Shown: piece by piece, positions 9,369 through 20,476 of the stretch
Numbering within the stretch: the stretch's first letter is position 1
Layout: each line of letters opens with the position of its first letter
Source of the DNA: Rutpela maculata
Taxonomy: Eukaryota > Arthropoda > Insecta > Coleoptera > Cerambycidae
Assembly (NCBI GenBank): GCA_936432065.2
Contig: OW386290.2
Span: 50,610,843-50,674,842 of the forward strand
Length of the DNA: 64,000 nt
Direction: 5' to 3'
Notes under the pieces: model-generated
Databases searched by the model: none
The model's input: only the letters and a program-made list of their open reading frames with translations
What the model was told of the DNA's origin: nothing
Position numbers and translations under genes: made by a program

Positions 9369-9990
9369 ACAAAGACGTTATGACAGAAACAATGTGCTTC
9401 TTCACATTTTTTTATTAAAATGTCGCCGTTTTGTTAATATAAGTAGTCAGTAATCAAAAAAATAGAATTCTCAAATGAAATTTTTCGTTAAAATATATCA
9501 TGATATAGAGCTCAAATTCTCTCGACCGTTTACAGTAGCTGCTTTAGAAGAAAATTGCATTTTAAACTATAAAGGGATTTTCGAAAAATCGTAAAAGTTT
9601 TGTTTCTTTTACAAATATCTGATTAAATATTAGATTTAGCGAAAAAATGGTGAGGATCAAAAGTAAAGATTATAAACTGAGAATTAATTTATTTTTTTGA
9701 ATATTTATCTAGAATTAATAGTTTCGGAGATATTTAATTTTGAACATGGCATCCGAACGTTTATAAGAGAAGTATTTAGTTTAAATATTGAATATCATAG
9801 AAAGTATGACACTTGCCTCAAAAATGCTAAGGACCAGAATTAAAGATAGTTAATCAAGCTTTAAAATGATTCGTTTGTTTCTGCTTCATAAAAAACAAAG
9901 AAGTTATGGCCGAAATAATTTGCATCCACACATTTTTTAACAAAAATGTCGCCATTTTTTTACTGTAATTGTCCAGTAATTAAAAAAAAA
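9363..9990 (+). repeat. Two diverged direct copies of a ~100-bp motif
   Basis: Bases 9363-9465 and 9893-9990 share AAAACAAAGA, GTTATG(A/G)C, CACATTTTT and AAAATGTCGCC. The copies are about 530 bp apart with unrelated DNA between. The family is unknown. Confidence 0.5.
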
Positions 9991-10980
9991 ATTTGAAATA
10001 CTGTTTTTCGTTTATATAAAGAGTGTCACCTAGATTCTCATTTTTGTTTGTCCGTTTAAAACGCTTGTTTTAGACAAATATTCGTCCGCCATATTGGAGC
10101 CGCCATTTTGAATTTTTTTATTTTGACTTCAGATTCGTTATCAGCGATCCCAATAACTTGAATGTCCTGCGTTTCAAAATTATGCCAGCAATATTTTCTC
10201 AAATGTTAAAATATGGTTTTCACCCCTTAGGGGTAAGAGCAAGTGTCACAATCGCATAGAAACTGAAGATGATATCTTATACTAGAATAATTTTCCATAA
10301 AAAATTATCACTACATATGAGACTATCTCTAAATTTGTTAGTTTCTTTGCCTATAGGTTGTACTACTATATTTGAAACGATCAGAAAAGGGAAAATTAAA
10401 TGATAGGCAGAAATTTTTGAGCAAAGGGCATTATAATATTATTAAAAAGATAGCTGAGCATGGGATTTTTGTCGTACTAGAAACAAGAAGTTGTGGGTTC
10501 ATTTTTCCAGCGGCTTTAAAAAGTTAAATGTGTAGGGTCTCCGTTGGAAAGCATGAATGTCAAATAAAACTTTATGATATTGATATTGATATTGGGTCCA
10601 AATTATGTAAATCCCAAAGATTAAACTGAATTCGAAGTTGAGGGAAACGGCCCGAAGGATTTTTTACGGAGTTGGTGAAATTGTTTGTTGATTTTTGCTT
10701 TCTTATATACGTTTAGTATCAATATAAAGATATTTAATAAACATGAATTTTTATTGACATGTGTTTCAGCTGTAAATATGGGATAAGTAAGACAAATCTA
10801 TAAAGAAAACATAATTAAATATCAATAATACTATGGACAGTCTGTACAGTACACACATTAAAGTTTGAGACGCGGAAAACATTATTGCAAATTAAATAGA
10901 GGTTTGAAACTTGGTGGTATTTTCGAGCTACTGTAATTTTCAAACAATTAACTGAGGAAAAAATTGTTTAAACAAAACAT
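9991..10980. other. AT-rich DNA, nothing firm
   Basis: There are short phrases such as GCCATATTGGAGCCGCCATT, but no ends, ORF or RNA could be supported. Confidence 0.4.
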
Positions 10981-10982
10981 AC

Positions 10983-11170
10983 CGGGTGACTCGATAGGGA
11001 CACTCTTATAACTTTTGCATGAATTAATGGTGTAGTGATCAAATTTGGTGTAGTGATATGGAATGGAATTTCCAATTATATGATGTAAAGAACCGAAATA
11101 GCCAACTTCCGGTTTCGATGACATGAAAATTAAATTTTTAAATATGACAACCGATATATTCTTGCATATA
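10983..11170 (+). mobile_element. Solo end of a CCGGGTGA-type TA transposon
   Basis: TA precedes CCGGGTGACTCGATAGGGAC, which shares its first eight bases with the mariner-like element at 2078. Further in it has AACTTCCGGTTTCGATGAC at a position like the AACCGGAAGTGACG phrase there. No matching right end was found, so this is a truncated or solo terminus. Confidence 0.5.
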
Positions 11171-11443
11171 TGTATCTTGTTGGCCAAATTATATATGATC
11201 TCAAATATTATTTTGATTTTAAAACAAATGTAAATTTTTTAATTTTAATAGAAGGCTAGATTTTGCCAAAATTGTTAAAAAACGGTTCATAACAATTTTT
11301 TCAAGATGGCGGAAAACCCCAATCGCGCAACGTGCCGACAATTCACCAATACACCCCCCCCCAAAGCTCGCTGACGTCGGATGACCGTCGGCCTCAACGA
11401 CCTCAAAATACTTAGTGACTCTAGTATCCCTTCGGTAAACTAG

Positions 11444-11580
11444 GGAAGTAAAAATTGGATTTTTTTTTCAAATGGGCCTAGAATGTCATGAAATGTCGAG
11501 AATTTAAGTTTGAGCGCAAAAAAATCTGTCTGTCTGTCTAACTTTTTTATGTGCACGATTACTTTGCAACGGTTTATAAT
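11444..11580 (-). repeat. Repeat family A, terminal fragment
   Basis: GGAAGTAAAAATTGG, AGAATGTCATGAAATGTCGA and CTGTCTGTCTGTCTAACTTT follow the reverse complement of the family A right end, with divergence. Confidence 0.65.
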
Positions 11581-12266
11581 ATCTAACAAGTACTTTTGCT
11601 ATAACTGACAGATTAAAAAAATAAAGCCCCACGGCAGCACAGCGGCAATTGTATAACAAAACCTTTTTGCCATATAATAAAAAAAATTAATAATAATAAA
11701 AGTCGTCATTTAAAATAACAATTTTTATTATGATGATAAAAACATTGGGAGAGCAAACGAGACAACTCAAGTTGTGGACAAATAAATTGTGCTTATGAAT
11801 GATTATTTTTACAAAAAACTTATAAAAATACAAAATACGCAAGGAGATGCAGAAATACTAATAACATAATACGTAATGGACCAAAATAGTGTGACGTTTC
11901 ACTCCCACTCTAACTATTCCAACCTATTTCTCACATCGACCTTATCGCTACTGTACATAAGACCATGGTTAAAATTGAATTTGAAATTTCAGAAAATCTG
12001 TGAATATTTAACTATTGAATTATCATCCTCATGTTTTAACTTTAAAAGCTGCGCCTTCTTGTAATAATACTGTAATTTTTAAGTCCTCTTGAAATTTTTT
12101 CAGAAATTAATTGTTTATTGCGCACGCGTAATACGTATGACGGGCATAACTCCATCTTCTTATTTTTATTTGTTTTCCTGGTTGAAGTTTAAGGTTATGT
12201 ATAGTGGATTATTTCTTTTATAACTTTCAAGGATTTTACAGTATTTAAAGTGTTTGTATATCAAAA
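11581..12266. other. AT-rich DNA, nothing recognised
   Basis: One 62-codon frame at 11876-12064 has no recognisable motif and is probably chance. Confidence 0.4.
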
Positions 12267-13049
12267 ATGGTCCAAAAATTACATTTTTCTGCGATTGCTC
12301 AATTTTTTAAGGATAAAGAAACACTCATGGTCAAGGCAGAAAGTTCTGTTGAAGCGCGAAGCGGGCCGCATAAAAGGAATGATTATCACAGGCCCACAAA
12401 AAAAAAAGTTGTCTGCTCCGGGGTACTGACCATACCTATCCCTTGTATTTTGAGCCGCTGAACACGAATCTGACCTTAGTTTTTCCCCTATACGTCAGGT
12501 TTTTTTTTAACAGTAAATAAATGTATAAATATCACGATTCAACAGACTTTTTTTGCTGTTAAAAAAACCGGACGTGTAAGGGAAAAACTAAGGTCAGATT
12601 CGTGTTCAGCGGCTCAAAATACAAGGGATAGGTGTGGTCAGTACCCCCGCGCAGACCACTTTTTTTGGTTGCCACTATGCCACACTCAGTGTGGCACAAT
12701 CCCACAAAAAAAAGTCATCTGCGCGGGGGTACTGACCAGATCTATCCCTTGTATTTTAAGCCGCTGAACACGAATCCGATCTCAGTTTTTCTCCAGCACG
12801 TCAGGTTTTTCTTTTAATAGCAAATAAATATATAAATATTAGACTTTTTTGCTTTAAAAAAAAACCTGACGTATAGGGGAAAAACTAAGGTCAGATTCGT
12901 GTTCAGCGGGTCAAAATACAAGGGATAGGTATGGTCAATACAGCGGCGCAGACAACTTTTTTTTTGTGGGCCTGTATTATGATCCTGAAGTACTGACTTT
13001 TAAGGGAGAAGTTCATGCTAGCATGAGAGACAGAATCTATAAAGTAGAG
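12267..13049 (+). pseudogene. SWIM-domain protein fragment, upstream exon, split by an insertion
   Basis: Coding runs from ATG at 12267 (MVQKLHFSAIAQFFKDKE) to 12390 (HKRNDYH), and resumes after the insertion as YYDPEVLTFKG and EVHASMRDRIYKVE, ending at 13049. This precedes a GT donor (13050-13051). Joining 12390 directly to 12973 keeps the frame. The EVHASMRDRIYKVEV phrase is the usual lead-in to the SWIM zinc finger in arthropod SWIM-containing proteins, many of which are transposon-associated. The downstream exon supplies the finger. The protein is partial at both ends, and the 582-bp hairpin insertion would break it. The true start is unknown. Confidence 0.65.
12391..12972. mobile_element. 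Family O double-hairpin element inside the SWIM exon
   Basis: The ends GGCCCACAAAA...GTTGTCTGC are inverted. Inside are two consecutive snapback units (about 12415-12660 and 12710-12960), each with arms holding ACAAGGGATAGGT, GTGTTCAGCGG, ACTAAGGTCAGATTCG and TGACGT. The centre is a short palindrome, TGCCACACTCAGTGTGGCA. No clean target duplication was found. A diverged half copy lies at 52845-52945. Confidence 0.7.
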
Positions 13050-13110
13050 GTGTGTGCTTTTTTTTTAAAAATAAATATATTTTACTCTAAATGTAATTAA
13101 TTGTTTTCAG

Positions 13111-13224
13111 ATATTTTTGAATAACGATAAAAATATAACCGATGCAGAATGTACTTGTCCAAGGGGATTATGGTTATTCCATCATATGGCTGCTCTGGCT
13201 CTCTTTGCACACTATAATATTTCT
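13111..13224 (+). pseudogene. SWIM zinc-finger exon
   Basis: After a polypyrimidine tract and TTTTCAG (acceptor at 13109-13110), the exon reads IFLNNDKNITDAECTCPRG then HHMAALALFAHYNIS and meets a GTAAGA donor at 13225. The C-x-C-x(n)-[C/F]-H-H pattern is the SWIM fold. The usual residue before HH is Cys (CHH); here it is Phe (LFHH), so the metal site has probably lost a ligand. Phase is 0 across the 61-bp intron. If the donor is ignored the frame runs on to a stop at 13333 through an inverted repeat. Confidence 0.7.
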
Positions 13225-13234
13225 GTAAGAGTAG

Positions 13235-13455
13235 GAACATGCCAAAGATGCTACGCAGCTATAGAAGTTCAGGCCGCAGTTTTAGTCGATGCATTGAAGC
13301 CATCAATTTGTACTAGGAGCAGTTCACCCTTCTAGCATCAACGGTATGTGCGGTTATATTTAAATGTATAGATTTGTTTTACACATTGATGGCTTCGATG
13401 CATCTACTGAATTTGCGGTCTGAACTTCAAGCTGCGTAGCAACTTCGGCATGTTC
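13235..13455. repeat. Inverted repeat, 73-bp arms
   Basis: Arms 13235-13307 and 13385-13455 share GAACATGCC, GCTACGCAGCT, GAAGTTCAG and GATGCATTGAAGCCATCAAT in opposite orientation, with about 77 bp between. It sits just after the SWIM exon donor. The family is unknown. Confidence 0.75.
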
Positions 13456-13527
13456 GTACTGTAACAAATGAAGCGTGCTCATGGAATATGTCGTATTTAC
13501 TAGACAGTTCAATTTTAAACTATTTTA

Positions 13528-13530
<3 letters not shown>

Positions 13531-13574
<44 letters not shown>
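13531..13574. repeat. (AT)n microsatellite
   Basis: About 22 uninterrupted AT dinucleotides. Confidence 0.95.
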
Positions 13575-13577
<3 letters not shown>

Positions 13578-15254
13578 ATAGAAATAAGTTCTGAATAAAC
13601 GATACAATACGTAATTTCTTTATTTATTCGCGTTTCTAAGTGAAAATACTTACAAATAAACATTTACACACGAGGTTAGAGGCAAGGCCTCCACAAGGGA
13701 GGGTCAGAAGGTACTGTGGTACCTGGGTCCGGTTAGGCTAGTAAATGCAATTCTCGCTCGTTTAAGAAACCTGGACAATTTTTTTTTTCAAATTTCTCCT
13801 AGGCGCGGGGGCCTGCCAGTGAATTTGGTACAGGGGCCTGGTTAGAGGACGAAAATTTATGATAACAGTATAAGATAATGGAAAGCAATTCAAATAAAAA
13901 TAAATAAAACAGGCTTTGAGGTTAGAGCACAAAGAAATAATCAAAGAACTACGTTCTCAATAATTTTCCAGACACTTGTAGAACGCATGCGCATAAACAA
14001 CCATTTAGAAAACATTTTTAAATTTATTCTCCGTAGAGAAAATTGATTACCACATGTAAAAAACTTATAATCCAGCTCTATTTTTATACTAGTAGTTAGG
14101 TTTCAATAGTTAAATATGAAAAATATGAAAAATAGCGTACCAATCCTCAGATACATTTTTAAGTAATTTATTTTGACCCTTAAAGCACATGTACATAAGG
14201 CATGCTTCAAAGAGTGGATGGAAAGGAATTCAAATTAACCTCCTCGTGAATGACGTCACGACTATTGTGGTCCATTATAAACATTAATTCGTAAAAAGGT
14301 AATAAAAGGAATGTTGGCCAACTCTACTCCGGATTTAGTTAAAAACAAACGAATGGTTCATCCGTCTAATATACGTAAAACTATAAAAAAATGAATAGGA
14401 ATGAATAAATAGATATTACTAATGATCAGAAATCAAAGGCATAGTAATAAACTTAACTAAACTGTACAAAATTGACAATTTACATATGTCATACAAAGAA
14501 ATATCTACATACATTTTTTAAAGACAAAGACCAAGCACTCGCGAAAACAATTCTGTATATTTGCTTAAATGGAAGATAGGTAAACAAGAGTTATAACGGG
14601 CCCACAAGTCGTTAGAACTCAAAATCAAAAACCGCACTACACGACCGGTGAAAATGCTGAGACGTCGTCAAAACAACCACGATGCATGAAGGAAATTAAG
14701 GAAGTATAACCCTTATAAACTGCAATTCACCGATGGCCACAATGAAAGAATAAAAATTTTTATGTACTTACAGTAACTGCCGAAAATCGACGTATACTTT
14801 AGATGATGGTTACAGAAACAAATTCATAGATTGGTATCAAGCTGTAACTATGCCAAAATGCAATTTTATATATATTTAGGCAAAATCAACACTGTCAACA
14901 TGATGTACCTTATTGTTAAAATGCATCTGCAGTTGCAATAACCACACTAGCAAATTTTACATATCGTTATGCCACGTTTTTATTAGACAAATGCTCATGC
15001 TGGAATTTTTTATTTTTACACTATGTCCGTCTTGATATTGCACCCCCAAAAGATAGGACTTAGGCACGGTCTCCACCGGGAGTACTCGATATGTTAACTC
15101 TCATGCTATTGTCAATAGATTAAAATAAATTGATGTTTATATTATTTTCACAGGGTCGGCGTTAGATTATTTTATGACGGAAAATAAATAAAATATAACA
15201 AATTTGGTGAACTAAATCAGTGGTTTGCAGAAATTAAAAATGAACCGAAATATT
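13575..15254. other. No gene recognised; GC-richer patch near 13.68-13.85 kb
   Basis: The patch repeats the phrase GGGGCCTG around 13808-13832 and holds GGAGGGTCAGAAGGTACTG. On the minus strand it is followed by an AATAAATAAA-type signal near 13620, so it could be the 3' end of a transcript or retroelement. Nothing diagnostic was found. The rest is AT-rich and unassigned. Confidence 0.3.
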
Positions 15255-15440
15255 GACTTGAAATTCGGTACATCTATGTATTATAACGAGATCTGGAACT
15301 AGATATGTCTTATTCTGTTGAAGTGTTGCGTAGTAAATGGGTAAAGCAAGCTAGTAAGAGTCCCTAAAATTGGGATTTAGTGTATGTACGAGAAGCCTAA
15401 ACCTCAAAATTTTTTTGGCATCAGCCACCCCACAAATTCC
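15255..15440 (-). repeat. Repeat family A, internal fragment
   Basis: ATTGACTTGAAATTCGGTAC, ACGAGATCTGGAACTAGAT and CCTCAAAATTTTTTTGGCAT match the reverse complement of the A middle and left part with moderate divergence. Confidence 0.65.
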
Positions 15441-15793
15441 GCAGTGAAGATGTAAACAAGAAAGTTAAAATAAATATAGGTTTGAACATTTTGCAATGAT
15501 GACGTCTGCAGTCAGCCAACGAAAGAACTGTAATTGTCAGAGAACATCCCATAAAAAAACATTTTTACTTTGAAAAAAATTTTTCAACACTTTTTTGAAC
15601 AATTTTGCAAAAGATTTTGCAATGATGACGTTTGTAGTCAGCCTACCAAAGAACTGTAGCTGCCAAGGTCCACCATGTGGACATGTGGACATTTATTGTG
15701 AGCTTCCTTGCCTCTCACAATTTGGGGTGATTTTTTTGCGTGAGTCCTCTGGCCTCTTTCTTATCAGATTACTCTATATGGGTAAGTCATTTC

Positions 15794-16147
15794 TTAGCCT
15801 TCATTGCTATCATCCTCAATTACAGAAATATTATTATCCCGAGTAAAAATATCGCTGAAAATTTCAGCTGGCTTCAGAACTTTCGACAAATACTTTGCAT
15901 GGGGCAGACAGTATAAAATTGCACCAACGGAAACAGAGCTGTTGGCTGCTGCTCGCACGTTGCTGCAATTGTATACTATCTGGCCTATGCGAGGTATTTG
16001 TCGAAAGTTCTGAAGCCAGCTGAAATTCTCAGCGACATTTTCACTCAGAATAATATTATTTCTGTAATTAAGGACGAAAACAATGAAGACTAAGAGAAGT
16101 CTTGTCAATATAGAGTAACCTGATTCATGACAGGCAAGAAGACCCAC
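15794..16147 (-). other. 117-codon open frame in the palindrome core
   Basis: The frame spans the palindromic core, so the N-terminal and C-terminal halves are antisense to each other. It ends in an acidic tail (FTRDNNISVIEDDSNEG), recalling acidic leaders of some transposases, but no family motif was recognised. It may be an accident of the palindrome. Confidence 0.25.
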
Positions 16148-16168
16148 GCAAAAAAGTCAATCCGAATT

Positions 16169-16302
16169 GTGAGAGGCAGGGACTCACAATAACCAAGCAC
16201 CTCGATTAGTGAGAGGCAAGGGGACTCACAATAAACAAGCGCCCCGACTAGTGAGAGGCAAGGACACTCACAGTAAACAGGCATCCTGACTAGTGAGAGG
16301 CA
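16169..16302. repeat. ~41-bp tandem array, three and a bit units
   Basis: GTGAGAGGCA begins units at 16169, 16209, 16251 and 16293 (periods 40, 42, 42). Each unit has GACTCAC about 10 bp later and can form a small GTGAG/CTCAC hairpin. Confidence 0.85.
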
Positions 16303-16376
16303 CTGTAACCTCCTCGTAGTGGAAAACTACAGTTCTTTCGTAAGTTGACTACAGACGTCAGAGAGTTTCAAAATAT

Positions 16377-17185
16377 CTGCACCACACTTCTTGAAGTTTG
16401 ATACTGATTTGAACGGTAGGTAGGGTTGTAATGGTCGCCAGTGACCGTGGTAAGACTAAGAGCTCGCGTAAAAAAAACCGCGTGATAAGATACCAAAGGT
16501 TTAACTCTAGAAATAAATAGTGTATAGTTCGTTAAATGCGTAGCCGCTCGTCTGCCATTCGCAGTTGGTCACCCAAATTAGCAATAATGAAATTAATTTT
16601 GGAAAAAGTAGTATACAATCTCGTTATTTATACCAGACTAAATTCGTGATTAAAATGAACGGAAATATCATTGTTCCAAGTAACCAACTAGGCAGACGCG
16701 CTAAATGGTAGCTCTTTTGAGGCAGACGCCATTGAAAATACCGAAAAATCAGTCACAACCGCGTGATCGCATACCAGTATAAATTTTTGTTCAAAATGTA
16801 GATAAAATTATGCTCATTAAATATACGAAACCAAAATTTGAGCAGACGGTCCCATTTCGCCGGCAGACGCTGTCAAAGATTGTCTTTTCACCTTTCTTTT
16901 TTGCACCTAAAAGGCGTTGTGATAGGGGGTGATTGTTGTAAACATATAGTAACAGTAATATTTCTATCAAGAAAAAATCGTACCTATATTGTTTCACTCA
17001 AAACTCAAATCATGATATTTTTTTAATAATATATTAAATAAAAACGCTTATTTTTCAAAATAATAGATATAATAAACAATGTGCTAATATAAATAGTTAA
17101 ATACATACAAACGAATATAGTAAAGTATAAATACTCAGAAGAAGACATTATTTTGATAAAAAAAACTAAATATTTAATTTTTTTT
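16377..17185. other. Unassigned; weak ~280-bp repeat
   Basis: ACCGCGTGATAAGATACC (about 16479) and ACCGCGTGATCGCATACC (about 16758) are spaced 279 bp apart. GCAGACG recurs at several places between 16690 and 16870. No family is recognised. Confidence 0.35.
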
Positions 17186-17437
17186 TTAAACGTAAAGAAC
17201 CTGTAAATATAAAATAACATTATTACAAGTTATGCTTATCAATCTAATAATATCTTCATCACTTGAATTTTGATACATTGCTTTTTCGTCATCAGAGTTA
17301 GGTGAACTTGGCTGATCAACAACAATATCGTCCAATGTTGGAGGTATTTGAAGACCTTCGAACCACTGTAACTGTAATATGTTGTTTAAACTCCAGCCAT
17401 TATGGTTCGTAAAATGATGGTTCAAATTCTGTTGCAT
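17186..17437 (-). pseudogene. Transposase-tail-like acidic fragment, unidentified
   Basis: The frame encodes NHNGWSLNNILQLQWFEG, LQIPPTLDDIV and an acidic stretch SPNSDDEKAMYQNSSDED. A tryptophan-rich phrase followed by an acidic run is common at the C-termini of several cut-and-paste transposases, but I cannot name the family. The end after about 17240 is low-complexity. It could be chance. Confidence 0.25.
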
Positions 17438-19259
17438 TTTTCCATATAGCGCATACCTGATTTACACGCTTAACTTTGCAATAAAGTGAATCTTGACACG
17501 GTGGTAGTAAACTACCGTCAAAATTTTTTATTTTGTCCAAAGGATTCTATCTGCTAGTTTTTAGTTTAAAATTTTCTACAAAAATGTCGAATCGTGCTTT
17601 ATTTATATTTGCAGCATTGGGTCTGCCATATATTTTGCAAACGAATTGTTCTACACTCACTCGGAGACTAGAGTTTTATAAGTGATTATACTTAGTCGTG
17701 CTAGAAAAGATTTGTGGTGTGGGAATTAACATCAGAGTTAAAAGCACTTTACAATATGTAACCTATATTTTACACTTTTCTTCTTAAATGTCATTGGAAT
17801 TATAATATAAACAATATGCCGAGTATGGTCATGGTTCTTGTTTGCCGTGAAAAAGTTATTGAATATTATAGTACGATCATTATTCGAGAATTCAAACTGT
17901 TATATGTAATTACAAACAAACCGAAAAGGGGTGTGCTTTATTGCGTAAGGTGGTTTTAATTATATTCTTAACCTTAGGCCTATTTCCAAAACTAGAGTAC
18001 GACAAATAATTAAGGTAAACACATTATATGTTTTATTATTATATGTGTAAGAGTTGGGAGGAGACGGACTAAATAAAAACCATGTGATATATAAAATATT
18101 GAAATGGTGTATTCTATATCTAATATTAGATGTAGGTACTATAAAATAGTAAAAATTTTATACACAGTTATAATATTTCCAAAGCAATCTGTAACAGTAG
18201 GTGGGAGAAGAAATAAATAGAAAATGAGGAATGACTTTTGAAAACCATAAGTCAAAATGTCTTTTAATTTTGAATATGGAGATTCTAAAACATGTTGATC
18301 AGTAATACTACATTAGTTTTTTAATAAAAAAATGTCTAATATAACTTCTCGAAAAATCGACCCTTTTTTTCTTAATAAAAATGCATGCCAATGACTGAAA
18401 TAGGTTTTGTTTTGCTCAAAAAGATATAGTAAAGGTTTTTGATACCGATCCAAATTTGGTTGAAATTGGATAACTAATAACTGATCTACGGAAATATATC
18501 CGAAACACATTGTATAATGACTTTTTTTCCGAGGCTAAATACATATTTTACAGAGGTCTGGAATATCCTAGATCTGGAAACAATCTCCATTTTTTATTTT
18601 GTAATACGACCAGAGATATTTGCAAAAAAAACGAAAAAAACGAGTTTTTACGATTTCGATTGTTCAAACGAATATGTTTCCGATCTCGGAATACCAAACT
18701 TACAGTCACACTTTATAGGTATGCACACTTAAGATTTCAGCAAAAAAATTCCTGTCCCCAGAAACTTTCTTTATTTCAAATTTTAGCTTTATTTTTACTC
18801 TAGTATTAGGGATGAACTCTGTCAAAATTAACTAATTATCAGCGTTTGTTGCATATAGGCATTATATTTGACTTATTTTTACTTCGCTGACTGCTCTAAT
18901 AACGGTTATTATAGCGTCAAACTTAAAGTTTGCTCGACATATTTAACGGTAAAAATAATGAAGACATACTTAAAGCTACATCCCCTCATGGAATAACGGA
19001 CAAAATTAAGGAATTAAGTCGAGTCACGCAAGTTTTAATTTGGTAATGAGAAGTTTTAGTACAAAAAATTGCTGTCATTACTGAAATAACAGTGATTTAT
19101 TTTAATATATGGCAAGTTTTGAATCGAAATTTGCTTCTGCAAATTATTATACTCTTCGCAAACACGAGGAGTATATTGTATTTGATCAGCACATTTCTAA
19201 AACAGTAAATATCGCTCGTAGAGAAAAAAATTTCAGATCATTATGTTGGTGAACGAATT
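17438..19259. other. AT-rich DNA, nothing recognised
   Basis: Overlapping frames at 18510-18803 have no family motif. No repeat end was identified. Confidence 0.4.
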
Positions 19260-19400
19260 CTGAACAATTTTCAAAATGTCCGTCTGTCCGTCTGTCCGTC
19301 TGTCCGTCTGTCCGTCTGTCCGTCTGTCCGTCTGTCCGTCTGTCTGTCCGTCCGTCCGTCCGTCCGTCACGTTTCTTGTAAGCACGATTGTATTGAAATT
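19260..19400 (-). repeat. Family H fragment with an expanded GTCC/GTCT tract
   Basis: TTTTCAAAATGTCCGTCTGT, then the tetranucleotide tract, then CGTCACGTTTCTTGTAAGCACG, is the inverted form of 52725-52790 and resembles 24690-24745. In those copies the tract is only two to four units. Confidence 0.6.
19278..19368. repeat. (GTCC/GTCT)n tetranucleotide microsatellite
   Basis: About 22 units, mostly alternating GTCCGTCT and ending in pure GTCC units. Confidence 0.95.
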
Positions 19401-20476
19401 TGGAAAGTATAACGTTAGCTAGAGGAAGAACCCTATTGTTTTTGAAAAAATCAATCAGAAAATAAGAAAGTTATTAATCATATTAAGTTATTAATCTGTG
19501 TATTAAAAGCACAGCTAGTGATGAGTTAAATGTAAAATATGATAAAAAATTGCCCATCTCTCGCTAAAAATCGATAAATATCTACCCTTATGCCCACGGA
19601 AAATTTCTATAGCATCTTTAATTTAGTCTTTTTGATACTTATTAAAAGGACTCAATTAAAAGAAGTTTAGTAATGATCCGTCGGGCCACTTTCGTTTATG
19701 TGAAGTGTTCAAGCGTTTTGAATGTTTTGATGAGAACTACTACAGAGGTATCTTACTGAGAAGAAAATAAAATAATTCATTGTTTACCGCTATTCTGGCA
19801 GAGGTTGATAATTTTTTCCGACATGATTCATTTATCCATTGTCTTATTTTCAAATTGTCCGTGTGCGATAATCACCCATCACCTGTCATCCAGCTTGCAT
19901 CCACGGCATCGAGTTATAAAATATCCTGAAAGGAAATCCAAGATTCATATACAATTAGTGGTGGATACTAGTTTAGTCACTGGCTTTCCGTTTATTAGGT
20001 CATCTTCCAATTTGTTTCAAACTGCTACCATATTGTAATAAGTTGTTACACAAATTGGAAAAAGTCTTGCGATCGGGTTGTGGTCTGTTTGGAAATTGTA
20101 ATTGATACATACACTTGGCATCTTTTGCATTTTTATTGCATTTTCCATAAATTAATAACATATTAACTTTGTCAACATTGGCGTGGGCCATATTTTGGAC
20201 AAATTTTGCAAACGTATTCTTAAAATGACACACGCAAACGAAAATTAAACTTCTGTTAATAAATAAACAATTGCAAATTATTCAATTATTTTAATTTAAA
20301 TTTCTCAATTTAAAGTAATTTCCGGTAAAATCGGAAGTGCTATTAAAAAAAAATTTCCGCCAGTAAATAATTCTCTTATAGCAGGCAAAAAAATTACTAA
20401 GAACCTACATTCGAAAATCAAGATTAAAAAAATTACAGCAATAATTTAAAAAAATGCAAAACTAGACAATAAAATT
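19401..20476. other. AT-rich DNA, nothing recognised
   Basis: Two short frames around 19805-20233 overlap in antisense and carry no motif. Confidence 0.4.

Larger units (their letters stand above)
15484..16376. mobile_element. Family S multi-layer palindromic element
   Basis: Outer arms carry ATGATGACGTCTGCAGTCAG and AAAGAACTGTA at 15490-15535, repeated directly at 15610-15650 and inverted at 16325-16365. A middle layer carries GTGAGAGGCA-type motifs, inverted at 15697-15722 versus 16169-16302. The core (about 15800-16080) is nearly a full palindrome around 15940. The layers are symmetric, so this is one foldback element with a duplicated left end. No duplication of target was recognised. 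Confidence 0.6.

Noticed and set aside
13111..13335. A 72-residue protein running through to the stop at 13333
   Set aside because: A good GTAAGA donor follows HYNIS, and the rest is one arm of an inverted repeat.
15794..16147. A real 117-residue protein
   Set aside because: The frame runs over a near-perfect palindrome and has no family motif; kept only as a low-confidence entry.
17262..17300. A third hammerhead on the minus strand (CTGATGA followed by GAAA)
   Set aside because: Only one base separates CTGATGA from GAAA, so helix II cannot form.
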